NCBI RefSeq assembly: GCF_001591445.1
Contig: NZ_BCUX01000052.1
Span: 1-35,207 of the forward strand
Origin: Neobacillus drentensis NBRC 102427
Lineage (GTDB): Bacteria > Bacillota > Bacilli > Bacillales > Cytobacillaceae
Length of the DNA stretch: 35,207 nt
Direction: 5' to 3'
The position numbers were made by a program, and so were the translations under genes. Position 1 is the stretch's first letter; each line of letters begins with the position of its first letter. This document shows positions 16,910 to 24,454 of this stretch, in pieces. A model generated the notes under the pieces. It saw only the letters and a program-made list of their open reading frames with translations. It did no database searches and had not been told where the DNA came from.

Positions 16910-16931
16910 GTTATTTTTTTAAAAAAATAAC
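16910..16931. other. Perfect 22-bp AT palindrome over the nuoH stop codon
   Basis: GTTATTTTTTT followed by its exact complement. On the minus strand it contains the last nuoH codons and the TAA. It could form a weak U-A hairpin at the end of the nuoH reading frame; possibly an mRNA-end or pausing element inside the operon. Confidence 0.5.
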
Positions 16932-17923
16932 GATTTAATTAATGCTGTTAGGAATATGTTTGCTAAGGCGATTGGCAGGAGGACTTTCCAGCCAAATTCC
17001 ATGAGCTTGTCGGCGCGGAAACGCGGTAGTGTTGCCCGCAGCCAGATGTAGACAAAGACGACGACGCTGAATTTCAGCGCGAACCAGACGGCGCCTGGGA
17101 TAAAGTCCAGGAAGCTGATTGGTGCGAGCCATCCGCCAAGGAAAACAACGGTAATTAGGGCGGACATTGCGAATAAATACACATATTCAGCGAGCATAAA
17201 GAAGGCCCAGCGGAATCCGGAATATTCTACGTGGTATCCAGCGACTAGTTCGTTTTCCGATTCCGGTAGGTCGAATGGTGTCCGGTTTAATTCGGCGATC
17301 GATGCGATGAAGAAGACAACAAAGCCGATTGGCTGTAAGATGATGAACCAGCCGTGCTTCTGTGCTTCGACCATATCATTTAAATTTAAGCTTCCTGTTA
17401 ATAGAATGACACCTAGCACCGACATGACTAACGGGATTTCGTAGGAAATCATCTGGGCTGATGCACGCATGCCTCCAAGGAGAGCGTACTTGTTATTCGA
17501 GGCCCAGCCGCCAAGCAGCATGCCGAAGGTGGTTAATCCGCTTACAGCGATGTAATAAAGTAATCCAACACCGATATCAGCGAACTGAAATTTGTCTGTG
17601 AACGGCATCGTTGCCAAGACCATAAAGGATGGCGCGAAGGCGATGACTGGTGCAATGATAAATAATGGCCTGTCAGCTGCTTTTGGAATGATGTCCTCTT
17701 TTAGTAACAGCTTGAGAACGTCAGCTACGGTTTGTAATAGTCCCCATTTACCGCCGACCTGGTTTGGACCATGGCGGAGCTGCATGTAGCCTAAGACTTT
17801 CCGTTCGGCTAAAATTCCGTAGGTAACGAAACCTAATACGATTAAAAGCAAGACAGCGCCGAGTAAAAAGAAAATTCCAAAGTTAGCCCAACCCGGACTT
17901 GACTGGAGCAATTCTTCTATCAT
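16919..17923 (-). CDS. nuoH: Complex I subunit NuoH
   Basis: Membrane subunit that joins the peripheral arm and forms much of the quinone chamber; 334 aa with about eight helices. Both family signatures are present: AERKVLGYMQLRHGPNQVG (about residues 40-58) and the quinone-site loop PFDLPESENELVAGYHVEYS followed by LAEY. The start overlaps the nuoD stop by one base (TAATG). The reading frame ends ...SLFF inside a perfect AT palindrome. Confidence 0.96.
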   Translation of the reverse strand: MIEELLQSSPGWANFGIFFLLGAVLLLIVLGFVTYGILAERKVLGYMQLRHGPNQVGGKWGLLQTVADVLKLLLKEDIIPKAADRPLFIIAPVIAFAPSFMVLATMPFTDKFQFADIGVGLLYYIAVSGLTTFGMLLGGWASNNKYALLGGMRASAQMISYEIPLVMSVLGVILLTGSLNLNDMVEAQKHGWFIILQPIGFVVFFIASIAELNRTPFDLPESENELVAGYHVEYSGFRWAFFMLAEYVYLFAMSALITVVFLGGWLAPISFLDFIPGAVWFALKFSVVVFVYIWLRATLPRFRADKLMEFGWKVLLPIALANIFLTALIKSLFF

Positions 17924-19023
17924 TAGCCGTCAACCTCCCCAAGGACAATATCCACTGCCCCTAAAATAGCAATCATGTTTGCAATATTTTCACCCTTTAA
18001 AAGTTTCGGGAGAATTTGCAGGTTATAGAAGGATGGTCTTCTAAACTTTAAGCGGTACGGTTCTTTTTTGCCGTCGCTGTATATATAGCAGCCAATCTCT
18101 CCGCGTGGTGATTCAATCCGGACGAAGGCTTCTCCTTTAGGCGCCTTAATGATCTTTGGCACTTTTGCCATAATCGGGCCTTCACCTGGAAATTGTTCCA
18201 CGGCTTGTTCTAGGATCTTTAATGATTCTTCAATTTCTTGCAGACGCAAATGGTAGCGGGCTAAGCAATCGCCGTCTTCTGACGTTGGCACATCAAAGTT
18301 AAAACGATTGTAAATCGAATACGGTTCATCCTTGCGAAGATCCCATTTCACGCCGGTACTGCGCAGATTGGGTCCGCTCAGTGAGTATTGGATCGCCTCT
18401 TCTTTTGTATACTTACCGACCCCTTTAACACGGTCAAGGAAGATTTCATTTCCGCTGACAAGCTGGTGATAGCCTATCAACTGGCCGCGCAGGTACGGAA
18501 CAAAGCTGCCAACCTTTTCAATCCAGCCCTCAGGTGCATCCCACTTGACGCCGCCCACACGCATATAGTTGAAGGTCAAGCGTGCCCCTGATAATTCGTT
18601 AAGCATATTGATGATCATTTCGCGGTCACGGAAGGCATAAATGAACGGACTGGTTGCACCAAGGTCAAGGATATAAGTACCCCAGGCCACGAGATGACTG
18701 GCAATCCGGTTCAATTCCATCGCAATCACGCGTAAGAAATCTGCTCGTTCAGGAATTTCAATCCCCATCATTGTTTCAACGGCATGACAGAGGATATAGT
18801 TATTGGTCATTGAGGACAAGTAGTCCATCCGGTCGGTATATGGAATAATTTGTGTGTATTGCAGGTCTTCGGCTAATTTTTCTGTCCCACGGTGTAAGTA
18901 TCCGATGACAGGCTTCGCTTCGGTGATGATTTCCCCATCAATTTTAACAACTAAGCGGAAAACTCCGTGCGTACTTGGATGCTGAGGACCGACGTTTAAT
19001 ATCATTTCTTCTGTTCTGATCAT
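17923..19023 (-). CDS. nuoD: Complex I subunit NuoD (49 kDa type)
   Basis: Peripheral-arm subunit of quinone reduction, related to the large subunit of NiFe hydrogenases but without the Ni-binding Cys residues; 366 aa. The N-terminus has GPQHPSTHGVFRLV, with the conserved HPSTHG loop at the quinone site, and EMNRIASHLVAWG is also typical. The end ILGAVDIVLGEVDG is the family terminus (commonly ...EVDR). GGAGGTG precedes the ATG. It stands apart from nuoC, as in Bacillus and unlike the NuoCD fusion of E. coli. Confidence 0.96.
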   Translation of the reverse strand: MIRTEEMILNVGPQHPSTHGVFRLVVKIDGEIITEAKPVIGYLHRGTEKLAEDLQYTQIIPYTDRMDYLSSMTNNYILCHAVETMMGIEIPERADFLRVIAMELNRIASHLVAWGTYILDLGATSPFIYAFRDREMIINMLNELSGARLTFNYMRVGGVKWDAPEGWIEKVGSFVPYLRGQLIGYHQLVSGNEIFLDRVKGVGKYTKEEAIQYSLSGPNLRSTGVKWDLRKDEPYSIYNRFNFDVPTSEDGDCLARYHLRLQEIEESLKILEQAVEQFPGEGPIMAKVPKIIKAPKGEAFVRIESPRGEIGCYIYSDGKKEPYRLKFRRPSFYNLQILPKLLKGENIANMIAILGAVDIVLGEVDG

Positions 19024-19026
19024 TGG

Positions 19027-20097
19027 TTACACCTCCACGTCGTACGGCTCGTAATCTTTTCGCAGTGGATGGCCAACCCAATCTTCGCCAAGCAAGATGC
19101 GCCGTAAGTCTGGATGTCCCGGAAACTTGATTCCAAGTAAATCATAGGCTTCACATTCTGGCCATTCTGCGCCTGCCCAAAGTGGCTGCAAGGACTCGAT
19201 TGTTGGTTCGCTGCGGTCAATCTTCACTTTGAGGGCGACGGACTGACGGTTTTTATATGAGAACAAGTGAACATAAACTTCCATATGTGTTTCAAAGTCC
19301 GATCCATGAAGCTCTGATAAATAATCGAATCCTAATAGCTCATTGTATTTTAAAAATTGAGCTATCTTGTAATATGTATCACGCTTCGCCACAAGGGTTG
19401 GAACGTCCTTCGAGAGTTTATTAATATAAGAATCTTCTAGAACATCCGATCCCAGATGTTCGGAAATGACCTTCACATACTTATCGAGGAATGCCTGGTT
19501 TACGGATGGCTTCGCTTCAGCTGCTGGAGCTGCTGTTGCGTCAGCTTTCCCTCCCGCTGCGGCTGCTGCTTTTGCCTTCGCCGCTGCTACCGCTTTCGCT
19601 TTTGCTTTGGCGGCTGCAATTGCCTTGGCCTTTTCATCATCGCCGCCTATTGGTGCTGCGTCGGAATCTGAATCGGCGCTTGTTCCTGCTGCTTTGGCTT
19701 TCGCCGCTGCGGCTGCCTTGGCCTTCGCTACTGCCACTGCTTTCGCTTTGGCTGCTGCGGCCGCTTTCGCCTTCGCATCGTCTCCAGCTGGGGCATTGTC
19801 GCCTTCAGCTGTTTCAGCTGGAGGAGCCCCACCTGCTAGTTCCATCGCTTTTTTCTTCGCTGCTGCAGCTGCTTTGGCTTTTGCTACTGCCGCTGCCTTT
19901 TTCTTCGCGAGATCATCGCCGTCGTCTGATGCTGGTGTGGATGCTTCTGGCTCAGCTGACGCGGTTGGTGCTGCAGTATCTTCGGCTGGTGCTGAGCCGC
20001 CCGCGAGCTCCATTGCTTTACGTTTCGCCGCCGCTGCAGCCTTCGCCTTCGCTACAGCTTCTTTTTTTAACTGCTCAAGATCTTTTTCCCCACTCAT
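19027..20097 (-). CDS. nuoC: Complex I subunit NuoC with long Lys/Ala-rich extension
   Basis: Peripheral-arm 30 kDa-type subunit. The conserved domain is residues about 199-356 and ends with the signature YDLLGIKFPGHPDLRRILLG and EDWVGHPLRKDYEPYD. Before it lies an extension of about 198 residues with four blocks of alternating Lys and Ala (about 11-37, 62-93, 106-141, 152-184), two of them ending KAMELAGG, separated by acidic Ser/Ala/Asp linkers. A typical NuoC of this kind is about 150-200 aa, so the protein is nearly doubled. GAAGGTGATC precedes the ATG, and translation from it through the repeats is uninterrupted, so the extension is real by frame. It is likely helical and strongly charged; role unknown. 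Confidence 0.94.
   Translation of the reverse strand: MSGEKDLEQLKKEAVAKAKAAAAAKRKAMELAGGSAPAEDTAAPTASAEPEASTPASDDGDDLAKKKAAAVAKAKAAAAAKKKAMELAGGAPPAETAEGDNAPAGDDAKAKAAAAAKAKAVAVAKAKAAAAAKAKAAGTSADSDSDAAPIGGDDEKAKAIAAAKAKAKAVAAAKAKAAAAAGGKADATAAPAAEAKPSVNQAFLDKYVKVISEHLGSDVLEDSYINKLSKDVPTLVAKRDTYYKIAQFLKYNELLGFDYLSELHGSDFETHMEVYVHLFSYKNRQSVALKVKIDRSEPTIESLQPLWAGAEWPECEAYDLLGIKFPGHPDLRRILLGEDWVGHPLRKDYEPYDVEV
19504..20097 (-). repeat. Coding repeat region, NuoC N-terminal extension
   Basis: Four imperfect protein-level repeats of the type DD-AKAKAAA-AKAKAAAAAK-KAMELAGG are encoded here. The codons differ at many synonymous positions between blocks, for example in the two MELAGG segments near 19835 and 20005. 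The similarity is therefore kept at protein level and is not a fresh DNA duplication. The low-complexity GC-rich DNA creates long but spurious plus-strand open frames. Confidence 0.8.
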
Positions 20098-20099
20098 CG

Positions 20100-20612
20100 T
20101 TAGATCACCTTCTTCCCAGTCTTCGCTTCATAGCGAATCTTTTCCTTTAATTTATTGATTCCATAAATTAAAGCGGCTGGGTTTGGAGGGCATCCAGGTA
20201 TGTAGACATCGACAGGAACGATTTGATCGACTCCCTTAACGACGGAATAAGACTTTACATACGGCCCACCTGCTGTCGCACAAGAACCCATCGCAATGAC
20301 CCATTTTGGCTCAGGCATTTGGTCATACAATCTTCGTAAAATTGGTGCCATCTTCTTCGTCACCGTTCCAGACACAATCATACAATCAGACTGACGTGGT
20401 GACGTACGGAAAAAGGAGCCCGAACGGTCCAAGTCATAATTCGCTCCGCCCACACCCATCATCTCAATCGCACAACAAGCCAGACCAAATGTCACCGGGT
20501 AGATCGAACTGCTTCGAGCCCAAGCTTTAATTTGCTCTAGCGTAGTCATAAATACACTTCGCTGTAACTCGGACATTTCTTGTTGTGAAATGCCATCTAG
20601 TTTTAATTCCAT
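20100..20612 (-). CDS. nuoB: Complex I subunit NuoB (PSST type)
   Basis: Carries the N2 [4Fe-4S] cluster that hands electrons to quinone. The frame extends to a TTG at 20633; GAAGGTG lies 6 bases before the ATG at 20612, giving MELKLDGISQ, 170 aa. All four cluster ligands are visible: C46-C47 (GLACCAIEMMG), C111 (AMGSCATAGG) and C141 (YIPGCPPNP). The start overlaps the end of nuoA by 10 bp. SPRQSDCMIVSGTVTKKMAP is the conserved central block. Confidence 0.96.
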   Translation of the reverse strand: MELKLDGISQQEMSELQRSVFMTTLEQIKAWARSSSIYPVTFGLACCAIEMMGVGGANYDLDRSGSFFRTSPRQSDCMIVSGTVTKKMAPILRRLYDQMPEPKWVIAMGSCATAGGPYVKSYSVVKGVDQIVPVDVYIPGCPPNPAALIYGINKLKEKIRYEAKTGKKVI

Positions 20613-20977
20613 CGGAGCACCTTCTTTTTCCAAGCATACACTAGGCCAATTAGTAACATAATAACAAAAATCAACATCTCGATTAGTGCAAAAATACCCA
20701 GTTTATCATAGGCCACCGCCCAAGGATATAAAAACACAGTTTCTACATCAAAAATAACAAACATCAGGGCAAAAATATAATAGCGGACATTGAACTGTAC
20801 ACGGGAATCGTGAAATGGTTCAATACCGCTCTCATATGTGGTATACTTTGCATCACTCGGTTTATTCGGACGCAGAAGCTTACCTAAATATAACGCCACC
20901 ACAGGCAGCAGCACCCCAAGACATAGAAACGCAAAAACAATCAGATAATTATTCTGATATACATTTAGAAGTTCCAT
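20603..20977 (-). CDS. nuoA: Complex I subunit NuoA
   Basis: First gene of the operon; small membrane subunit with three helices, 124 aa. The longest frame begins with TTG at 20992, but GGAGGGG occupies that stretch and places the start at the ATG at 20977 (MELLNVYQNNYL). YESGIEPFHDSRVQFNVRYY is the conserved loop between helices 1 and 2 that contacts NuoH and NuoD, followed by IFDVETVFLYPWAV. A good sigma-A promoter lies about 50 bp upstream. Confidence 0.96.
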   Translation of the reverse strand: MELLNVYQNNYLIVFAFLCLGVLLPVVALYLGKLLRPNKPSDAKYTTYESGIEPFHDSRVQFNVRYYIFALMFVIFDVETVFLYPWAVAYDKLGIFALIEMLIFVIMLLIGLVYAWKKKVLRWN

Positions 20978-21033
20978 GTCCATCCCCTCCAATGTTGTAA
21001 ATTTTCATACTAATTAATATTGTAACCGAATTC

Positions 21034-21062
21034 ATTATAGCATTGTTACAAACCCATGTCGA
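21034..21062 (-). promoter_or_regulatory. Sigma-A promoter of the nuo operon
   Basis: On the minus strand TCGACA (21062-21057), 17 bases, then TATAAT (21039-21034): five of six and six of six consensus bases. Transcription would start near 21027, about 50 bases before the nuoA ATG. Confidence 0.75.
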
Positions 21063-21097
21063 CAAGCCAAATTCATAAAAATTTGAATATAACGCCA

Positions 21098-21165
21098 CTA
21101 AAATTTCACATTTTAAGGCCCTTGAGAGCTCGCTTTCAAAGGAAACCTAAAATGTAAAATTTTAG
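21098..21165. repeat. Long imperfect inverted repeat upstream of nuo
   Basis: Arms of 21 bp (21098-21118 and 21145-21165) match at 19 positions; the left begins CTAAAATTT and the right ends AAATTTTAG. The inside can pair further (GAGAGC with GCTTTC, with G-T). It lies just upstream of the nuo promoter in the 595-bp gap between the nuo and atp operons. It has no coding potential and may be a miniature inverted-repeat element or a long RNA hairpin. Confidence 0.6.
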
Positions 21166-21499
21166 CAACTTACAACGCTAGTTGAAGATGACGTGCTGAG
21201 ACTTTGGATGCAGTTTGCTAGAACCAACTAACAACCTAAAAAGGTTCGACAACAACACCTATTAAACAACAAAATGTGAACACTGTCAGTGAGATTTGTC
21301 ATTAAAAATTCACTGAATTTCTCTTTTTCAACCCAAACCATTTATTTTGCTAAAAAAGTAATTTACCGAACGAAGCCAAACACCCATCTCAGAAAATCTA
21401 AACATGTCTCACTACAATCCTATTCACCCCCAACCATTTCATGCAATAAACAACACAAGATATTGGGTAACTACTATCCACCCTCAATTTCCCCAAAAA
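21166..21499. other. Gene-free stretch between the nuo and atp operons
   Basis: AT-rich DNA with no ribosome-binding site, no credible open frame and no terminator. A plus-strand open frame at 21289-21660 runs through the atpC terminator and into atpC and is not a gene. I see nothing else here. Confidence 0.6.
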
Positions 21500-21552
21500 A
21501 TACACAACAAAAAACCCCTGTGGCAACAATCGAAATTGCCGCCATAGGGGTT
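21500..21552 (-). terminator. Intrinsic terminator of the atp operon
   Basis: On the minus strand AACCCCTATGGC (21552-21541) pairs with GCCACAGGGGTT (21524-21513), with a possible inner TTGCC/GGCAA alternative, and is followed by T-rich sequence 21512-21503. It lies 20 bases past the atpC stop codon. Confidence 0.85.
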
Positions 21553-21572
21553 CCACAACTATTTTTTAAAAA

Positions 21573-21980
21573 CTACATTCTTCTTTCCGATACGGCGAGG
21601 CGATTGATGGCACGCTGTAAGGCAAGCTCAGCACGTCTGAAATCGGTATGCTCAGCATGATGATCCTTCATACGCTGTTCTGCACGTTCCTTCGCTTTTA
21701 CGGCACGTTCCACATCAATATCAGAAGCAAGTTCCGCTGATTGAGCTAAAATCGTCACTTGATCAGGACGGACCTCTAAAAATCCACCACTAACTGCGAC
21801 AAACTCTGTTTTGCCGTCTTTTTTGAGACGAACAGAGGTAATTTCCAGCGGGGCAACCAACGGCATGTGGCCCGGGGAAATCCCCAAATCACCACTAGTT
21901 GCCTTGGTACTTACCATTTCAACATCTGATTCATACACCGGGCCATCGGGAGTAACAATACTGACTTTAATCGTCTTCAT
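21573..21980 (-). CDS. atpC: ATP synthase F1 epsilon subunit
   Basis: Central-stalk subunit of 135 aa that couples the rotor to F1 and can inhibit ATP hydrolysis. An N-terminal beta-sandwich (TIKVSIVTPDGPVYESDVEMVS; LGISPGHMPLVAPL) is followed by two helices (residues about 88-135, with RAVKAKERAEQRM). GGAGGGTAAAAA precedes the ATG. It is the last gene of the operon, 21 bp after atpD, with a strong terminator behind it. Confidence 0.96.
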   Translation of the reverse strand: MKTIKVSIVTPDGPVYESDVEMVSTKATSGDLGISPGHMPLVAPLEITSVRLKKDGKTEFVAVSGGFLEVRPDQVTILAQSAELASDIDVERAVKAKERAEQRMKDHHAEHTDFRRAELALQRAINRLAVSERRM

Positions 21981-22001
21981 TTTTTACCCTCCAGGCTCAG
22001 T

Positions 22002-23423
22002 TTAGACCTCAACGCCCATGCGTTTTGCATTTTCAAGCGCATCTTCAATCCGTCCAACAAGACGGAAAGCATCTTCCGGAAGGTGGTCATACTTACCTTC
22101 AAGAATCTCTTTGAAACCACGAACGGTTTCCTTAACAGGTACATATGAACCCGCCTGGCCCGTAAACTGTTCAGCCACGTGGAAGTTTTGTGATAAGAAC
22201 ACTTGGACACGACGCGCACGGTGAACCGTTAACTTATCATCATCACCAAGCTCATCCATACCAAGGATAGCGATAATATCTTGTAACTCTTTATAACGTT
22301 GTAAAGTTGATTGAACTTGGCGTGCTACATTGTAGTGCTCTTCGCCAACAATATCAGGTGACAAGGCACGAGATGTTGAAGCCAAAGGATCCACTGCTGG
22401 GTAAATACCCATCTCAGAAAGCTTACGCTCAAGGTTTGTTGTTGCATCTAAGTGAGCGAAAGTTGTAGCCGGAGCCGGATCTGTATAGTCATCGGCTGGT
22501 ACATAAATCGCTTGGATTGATGTAACAGAACCTTTATTTGTAGACGTAATCCGCTCTTCTAATTTACCCATTTCCGTAGCAAGCGTTGGCTGGTAACCTA
22601 CCGCAGATGGCATACGGCCAAGTAGGGCAGAAACCTCAGAACCAGCTTGTGTGAAACGGAAGATATTATCAATGAACAATAACACGTCTTGTCCTTGCTC
22701 ATCACGGAAATATTCAGCCATCGTCAAACCAGTTAAAGCCACACGCATACGTGCACCAGGCGGTTCGTTCATTTGTCCGAATACCATCGCTGTTTGCTTG
22801 ATAACGCCAGAATCTGTCATTTCGTGGTAAAGGTCATTTCCTTCACGAGTACGTTCACCAACACCGGCGAAAACAGAAATACCGCTATGCTCCTGAGCGA
22901 TGTTATTGATTAATTCCTGGATTAAAACGGTTTTACCTACACCGGCACCACCGAATAGACCGATTTTACCACCTTTAATATATGGTGCAAGTAAGTCTAC
23001 TACCTTAATCCCTGTTTCTAGAATTTCTACCTGAGTAGAAAGTTCTTCAAATGTTGGTGCTTCACGGTGAATTGAATCACGGCGCTCAGATGCTGGAATC
23101 TCAGCCGCAAGGTCAATTGTCTCTCCTAATACGTTAAATACACGACCAAGAGTGACATCACCAACCGGTACAGAAATCGGTGCACCAGTATCTTCAACTT
23201 CTATTCCACGAGTTAAACCATCAGTGGTTGACATCGCGATTGTACGAACCGTATCATCACCTAAATGAAGAGCTACTTCAAGAGTAATGTTGATATCAAC
23301 TTCGGAAGCATTACTCGCTTTACTTGAAATTTTCAACGCATTATAAATCGCAGGCAGATGACCGCTTTCGAACTTAACGTCAACTACCGGACCCATAATC
23401 TGAAGAACGCGTCCTTTGCTCAT
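22002..23423 (-). CDS. atpD: ATP synthase F1 beta subunit
   Basis: Catalytic subunit, 473 aa. Walker A is GGAGVGKT at 158-165, the catalytic Glu is E190 in GVGERTREGND, and Walker B is in DVLLFIDNIFRFTQAGSEVS. The DELSEED region of other species reads DELGDDD here (GMDELGDDDKLT). TAGGAGGG precedes the ATG. The 67-bp gap to atpG holds a copy of the palindromic repeat. Confidence 0.98.
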   Translation of the reverse strand: MSKGRVLQIMGPVVDVKFESGHLPAIYNALKISSKASNASEVDINITLEVALHLGDDTVRTIAMSTTDGLTRGIEVEDTGAPISVPVGDVTLGRVFNVLGETIDLAAEIPASERRDSIHREAPTFEELSTQVEILETGIKVVDLLAPYIKGGKIGLFGGAGVGKTVLIQELINNIAQEHSGISVFAGVGERTREGNDLYHEMTDSGVIKQTAMVFGQMNEPPGARMRVALTGLTMAEYFRDEQGQDVLLFIDNIFRFTQAGSEVSALLGRMPSAVGYQPTLATEMGKLEERITSTNKGSVTSIQAIYVPADDYTDPAPATTFAHLDATTNLERKLSEMGIYPAVDPLASTSRALSPDIVGEEHYNVARQVQSTLQRYKELQDIIAILGMDELGDDDKLTVHRARRVQVFLSQNFHVAEQFTGQAGSYVPVKETVRGFKEILEGKYDHLPEDAFRLVGRIEDALENAKRMGVEV

Positions 23424-23455
23424 CGTTTTCCCTCCTAACTTACTCTTTCATAACA

Positions 23456-23470
23456 TGGTGTCAGGCACCA
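23456..23470. repeat. Copy of the GGTGTCAGGCACC palindrome between atpG and atpD
   Basis: TGGTGTCAGGCACCA, with the 13-bp core at 23457-23469, lies 20 bases past the atpG stop codon and about 33 bases before the atpD start. TGGTG and CACCA can pair around a 5-nt loop in the operon mRNA. Confidence 0.8.
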
Positions 23471-23490
23471 GATTAGAATCATTATAAATT

Positions 23491-24348
23491 CTATTCTAGC
23501 GCTGCCGCACCGCCGACGATTTCCGTGATTTCTTGGGTAATCGCTGCTTGACGGGCACGGTTGAAGACCAATGTATAGTGGTTAATTAATTCTTTAGCAT
23601 TATCGGTTGCATTTCTCATTGCAGTCATCCGGGCAGCGTGCTCGCTCGCTTTGCTGTCTAATAGAGCGCCGTAGATCAAGCTCTCAGCATATTGAGGCAG
23701 GAGAACTTCTAATATTTCTTCTGCAGACGGCTCAAATGTATAGGAAATGAGCTTGTCAGAAGCGGTTAAATCCGATAGTGGAAGGAGCTTCTTCTCAAGG
23801 ACTTCCTGTGAAATGGCACTTAAATAATGGCTGTAATAGATATATAGTTCATCGAAGGTTCCATCGGCAAACATTCCAACGGTTGCACGGGTAATGTCTT
23901 GAATGTCAGCGAAGTTCGGCTGGGCCGGAATTCCGATTGTTTCAAGGATTACATTCATTTCGCGCTTGGCAAAAAAGTCACGTGCCACGCGTCCGATTGC
24001 AATGATGGCGAATTCATCATTCGATTTATGACGTTCTTTAATTGTTTGACTGACGCGACGTAACACGTTGCTGTTAAAGGCACCGGCAAGTCCGCTGTCA
24101 GAGGTCATCACAATATAACCAGTTTTCTTAACAGGTCGATGTGTCAGCATGGGATGATTTACTCCGCCTGAGCCAATTGCAATCGATGCCGTTACTTCCT
24201 GGATTTTATTCATATAAGGAACAAATGCTTTTGCATTCACGACAGCCCGATTCCACTTTGCGGCAGAGGTCATTTCCATTGCCTTTGTTATTTGACTCGT
24301 CTTTTTCGTTGAATTAATACGAGTTTTTATCTCACGTAATGAAGCCAT
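23491..24348 (-). CDS. atpG: ATP synthase F1 gamma subunit
   Basis: Rotating central shaft, 285 aa. The N-terminal helix MASLREIKTRINSTKKTSQITKAMEMTSAAK and the C-terminal ITQEITEIVGGAAALE are the coiled-coil ends that sit in the alpha3-beta3 ring. GGTGGTGAG precedes the ATG. The 106-bp gap to atpA contains a 43-nt hairpin. Confidence 0.97.
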   Translation of the reverse strand: MASLREIKTRINSTKKTSQITKAMEMTSAAKWNRAVVNAKAFVPYMNKIQEVTASIAIGSGGVNHPMLTHRPVKKTGYIVMTSDSGLAGAFNSNVLRRVSQTIKERHKSNDEFAIIAIGRVARDFFAKREMNVILETIGIPAQPNFADIQDITRATVGMFADGTFDELYIYYSHYLSAISQEVLEKKLLPLSDLTASDKLISYTFEPSAEEILEVLLPQYAESLIYGALLDSKASEHAARMTAMRNATDNAKELINHYTLVFNRARQAAITQEITEIVGGAAALE

Positions 24349-24385
24349 AGGTTCTCACCACCCTTTTTCAAAGAATGTCTGGTTT

Positions 24386-24428
24386 GGTGCGCGGCACTGT
24401 GTGAACAATTCACATGGTGCCGCCCGCC
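24386..24428 (-). other. Strong intercistronic hairpin between atpA and atpG
   Basis: Two 20-nt arms (24386-24405 and 24409-24428) close on a 3-nt loop with one mismatch and three G-U-type pairs. It begins 26 bases after the atpA stop codon. No T-run follows on the minus strand, so it is not a terminator. It could be an mRNA-stabilising or processing element. Confidence 0.75.
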
Positions 24429-24454
24429 CTCACCGTTCTAAATGTCAGACCCTA

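Noticed and set aside
19466..20158. Long plus-strand open frames opposite nuoC (230 and 219 codons).
   Set aside because: They are mirror translations of the Lys/Ala repeat DNA, rich in Ala/Phe or Leu/Pro runs, with no ribosome-binding site, and lie opposite a well-supported NuoC frame.
21289..21660. Plus-strand open frame of 123 codons in the nuo-atp gap.
   Set aside because: No ribosome-binding site, runs through the atpC terminator and into atpC antisense, and its composition is that of AT-rich non-coding DNA.
23424..24454. Gaps between atpA, atpG and atpD considered as operon-internal terminators.
   Set aside because: The hairpins there have no T-run on the transcribed strand, and the atp genes must be expressed together.
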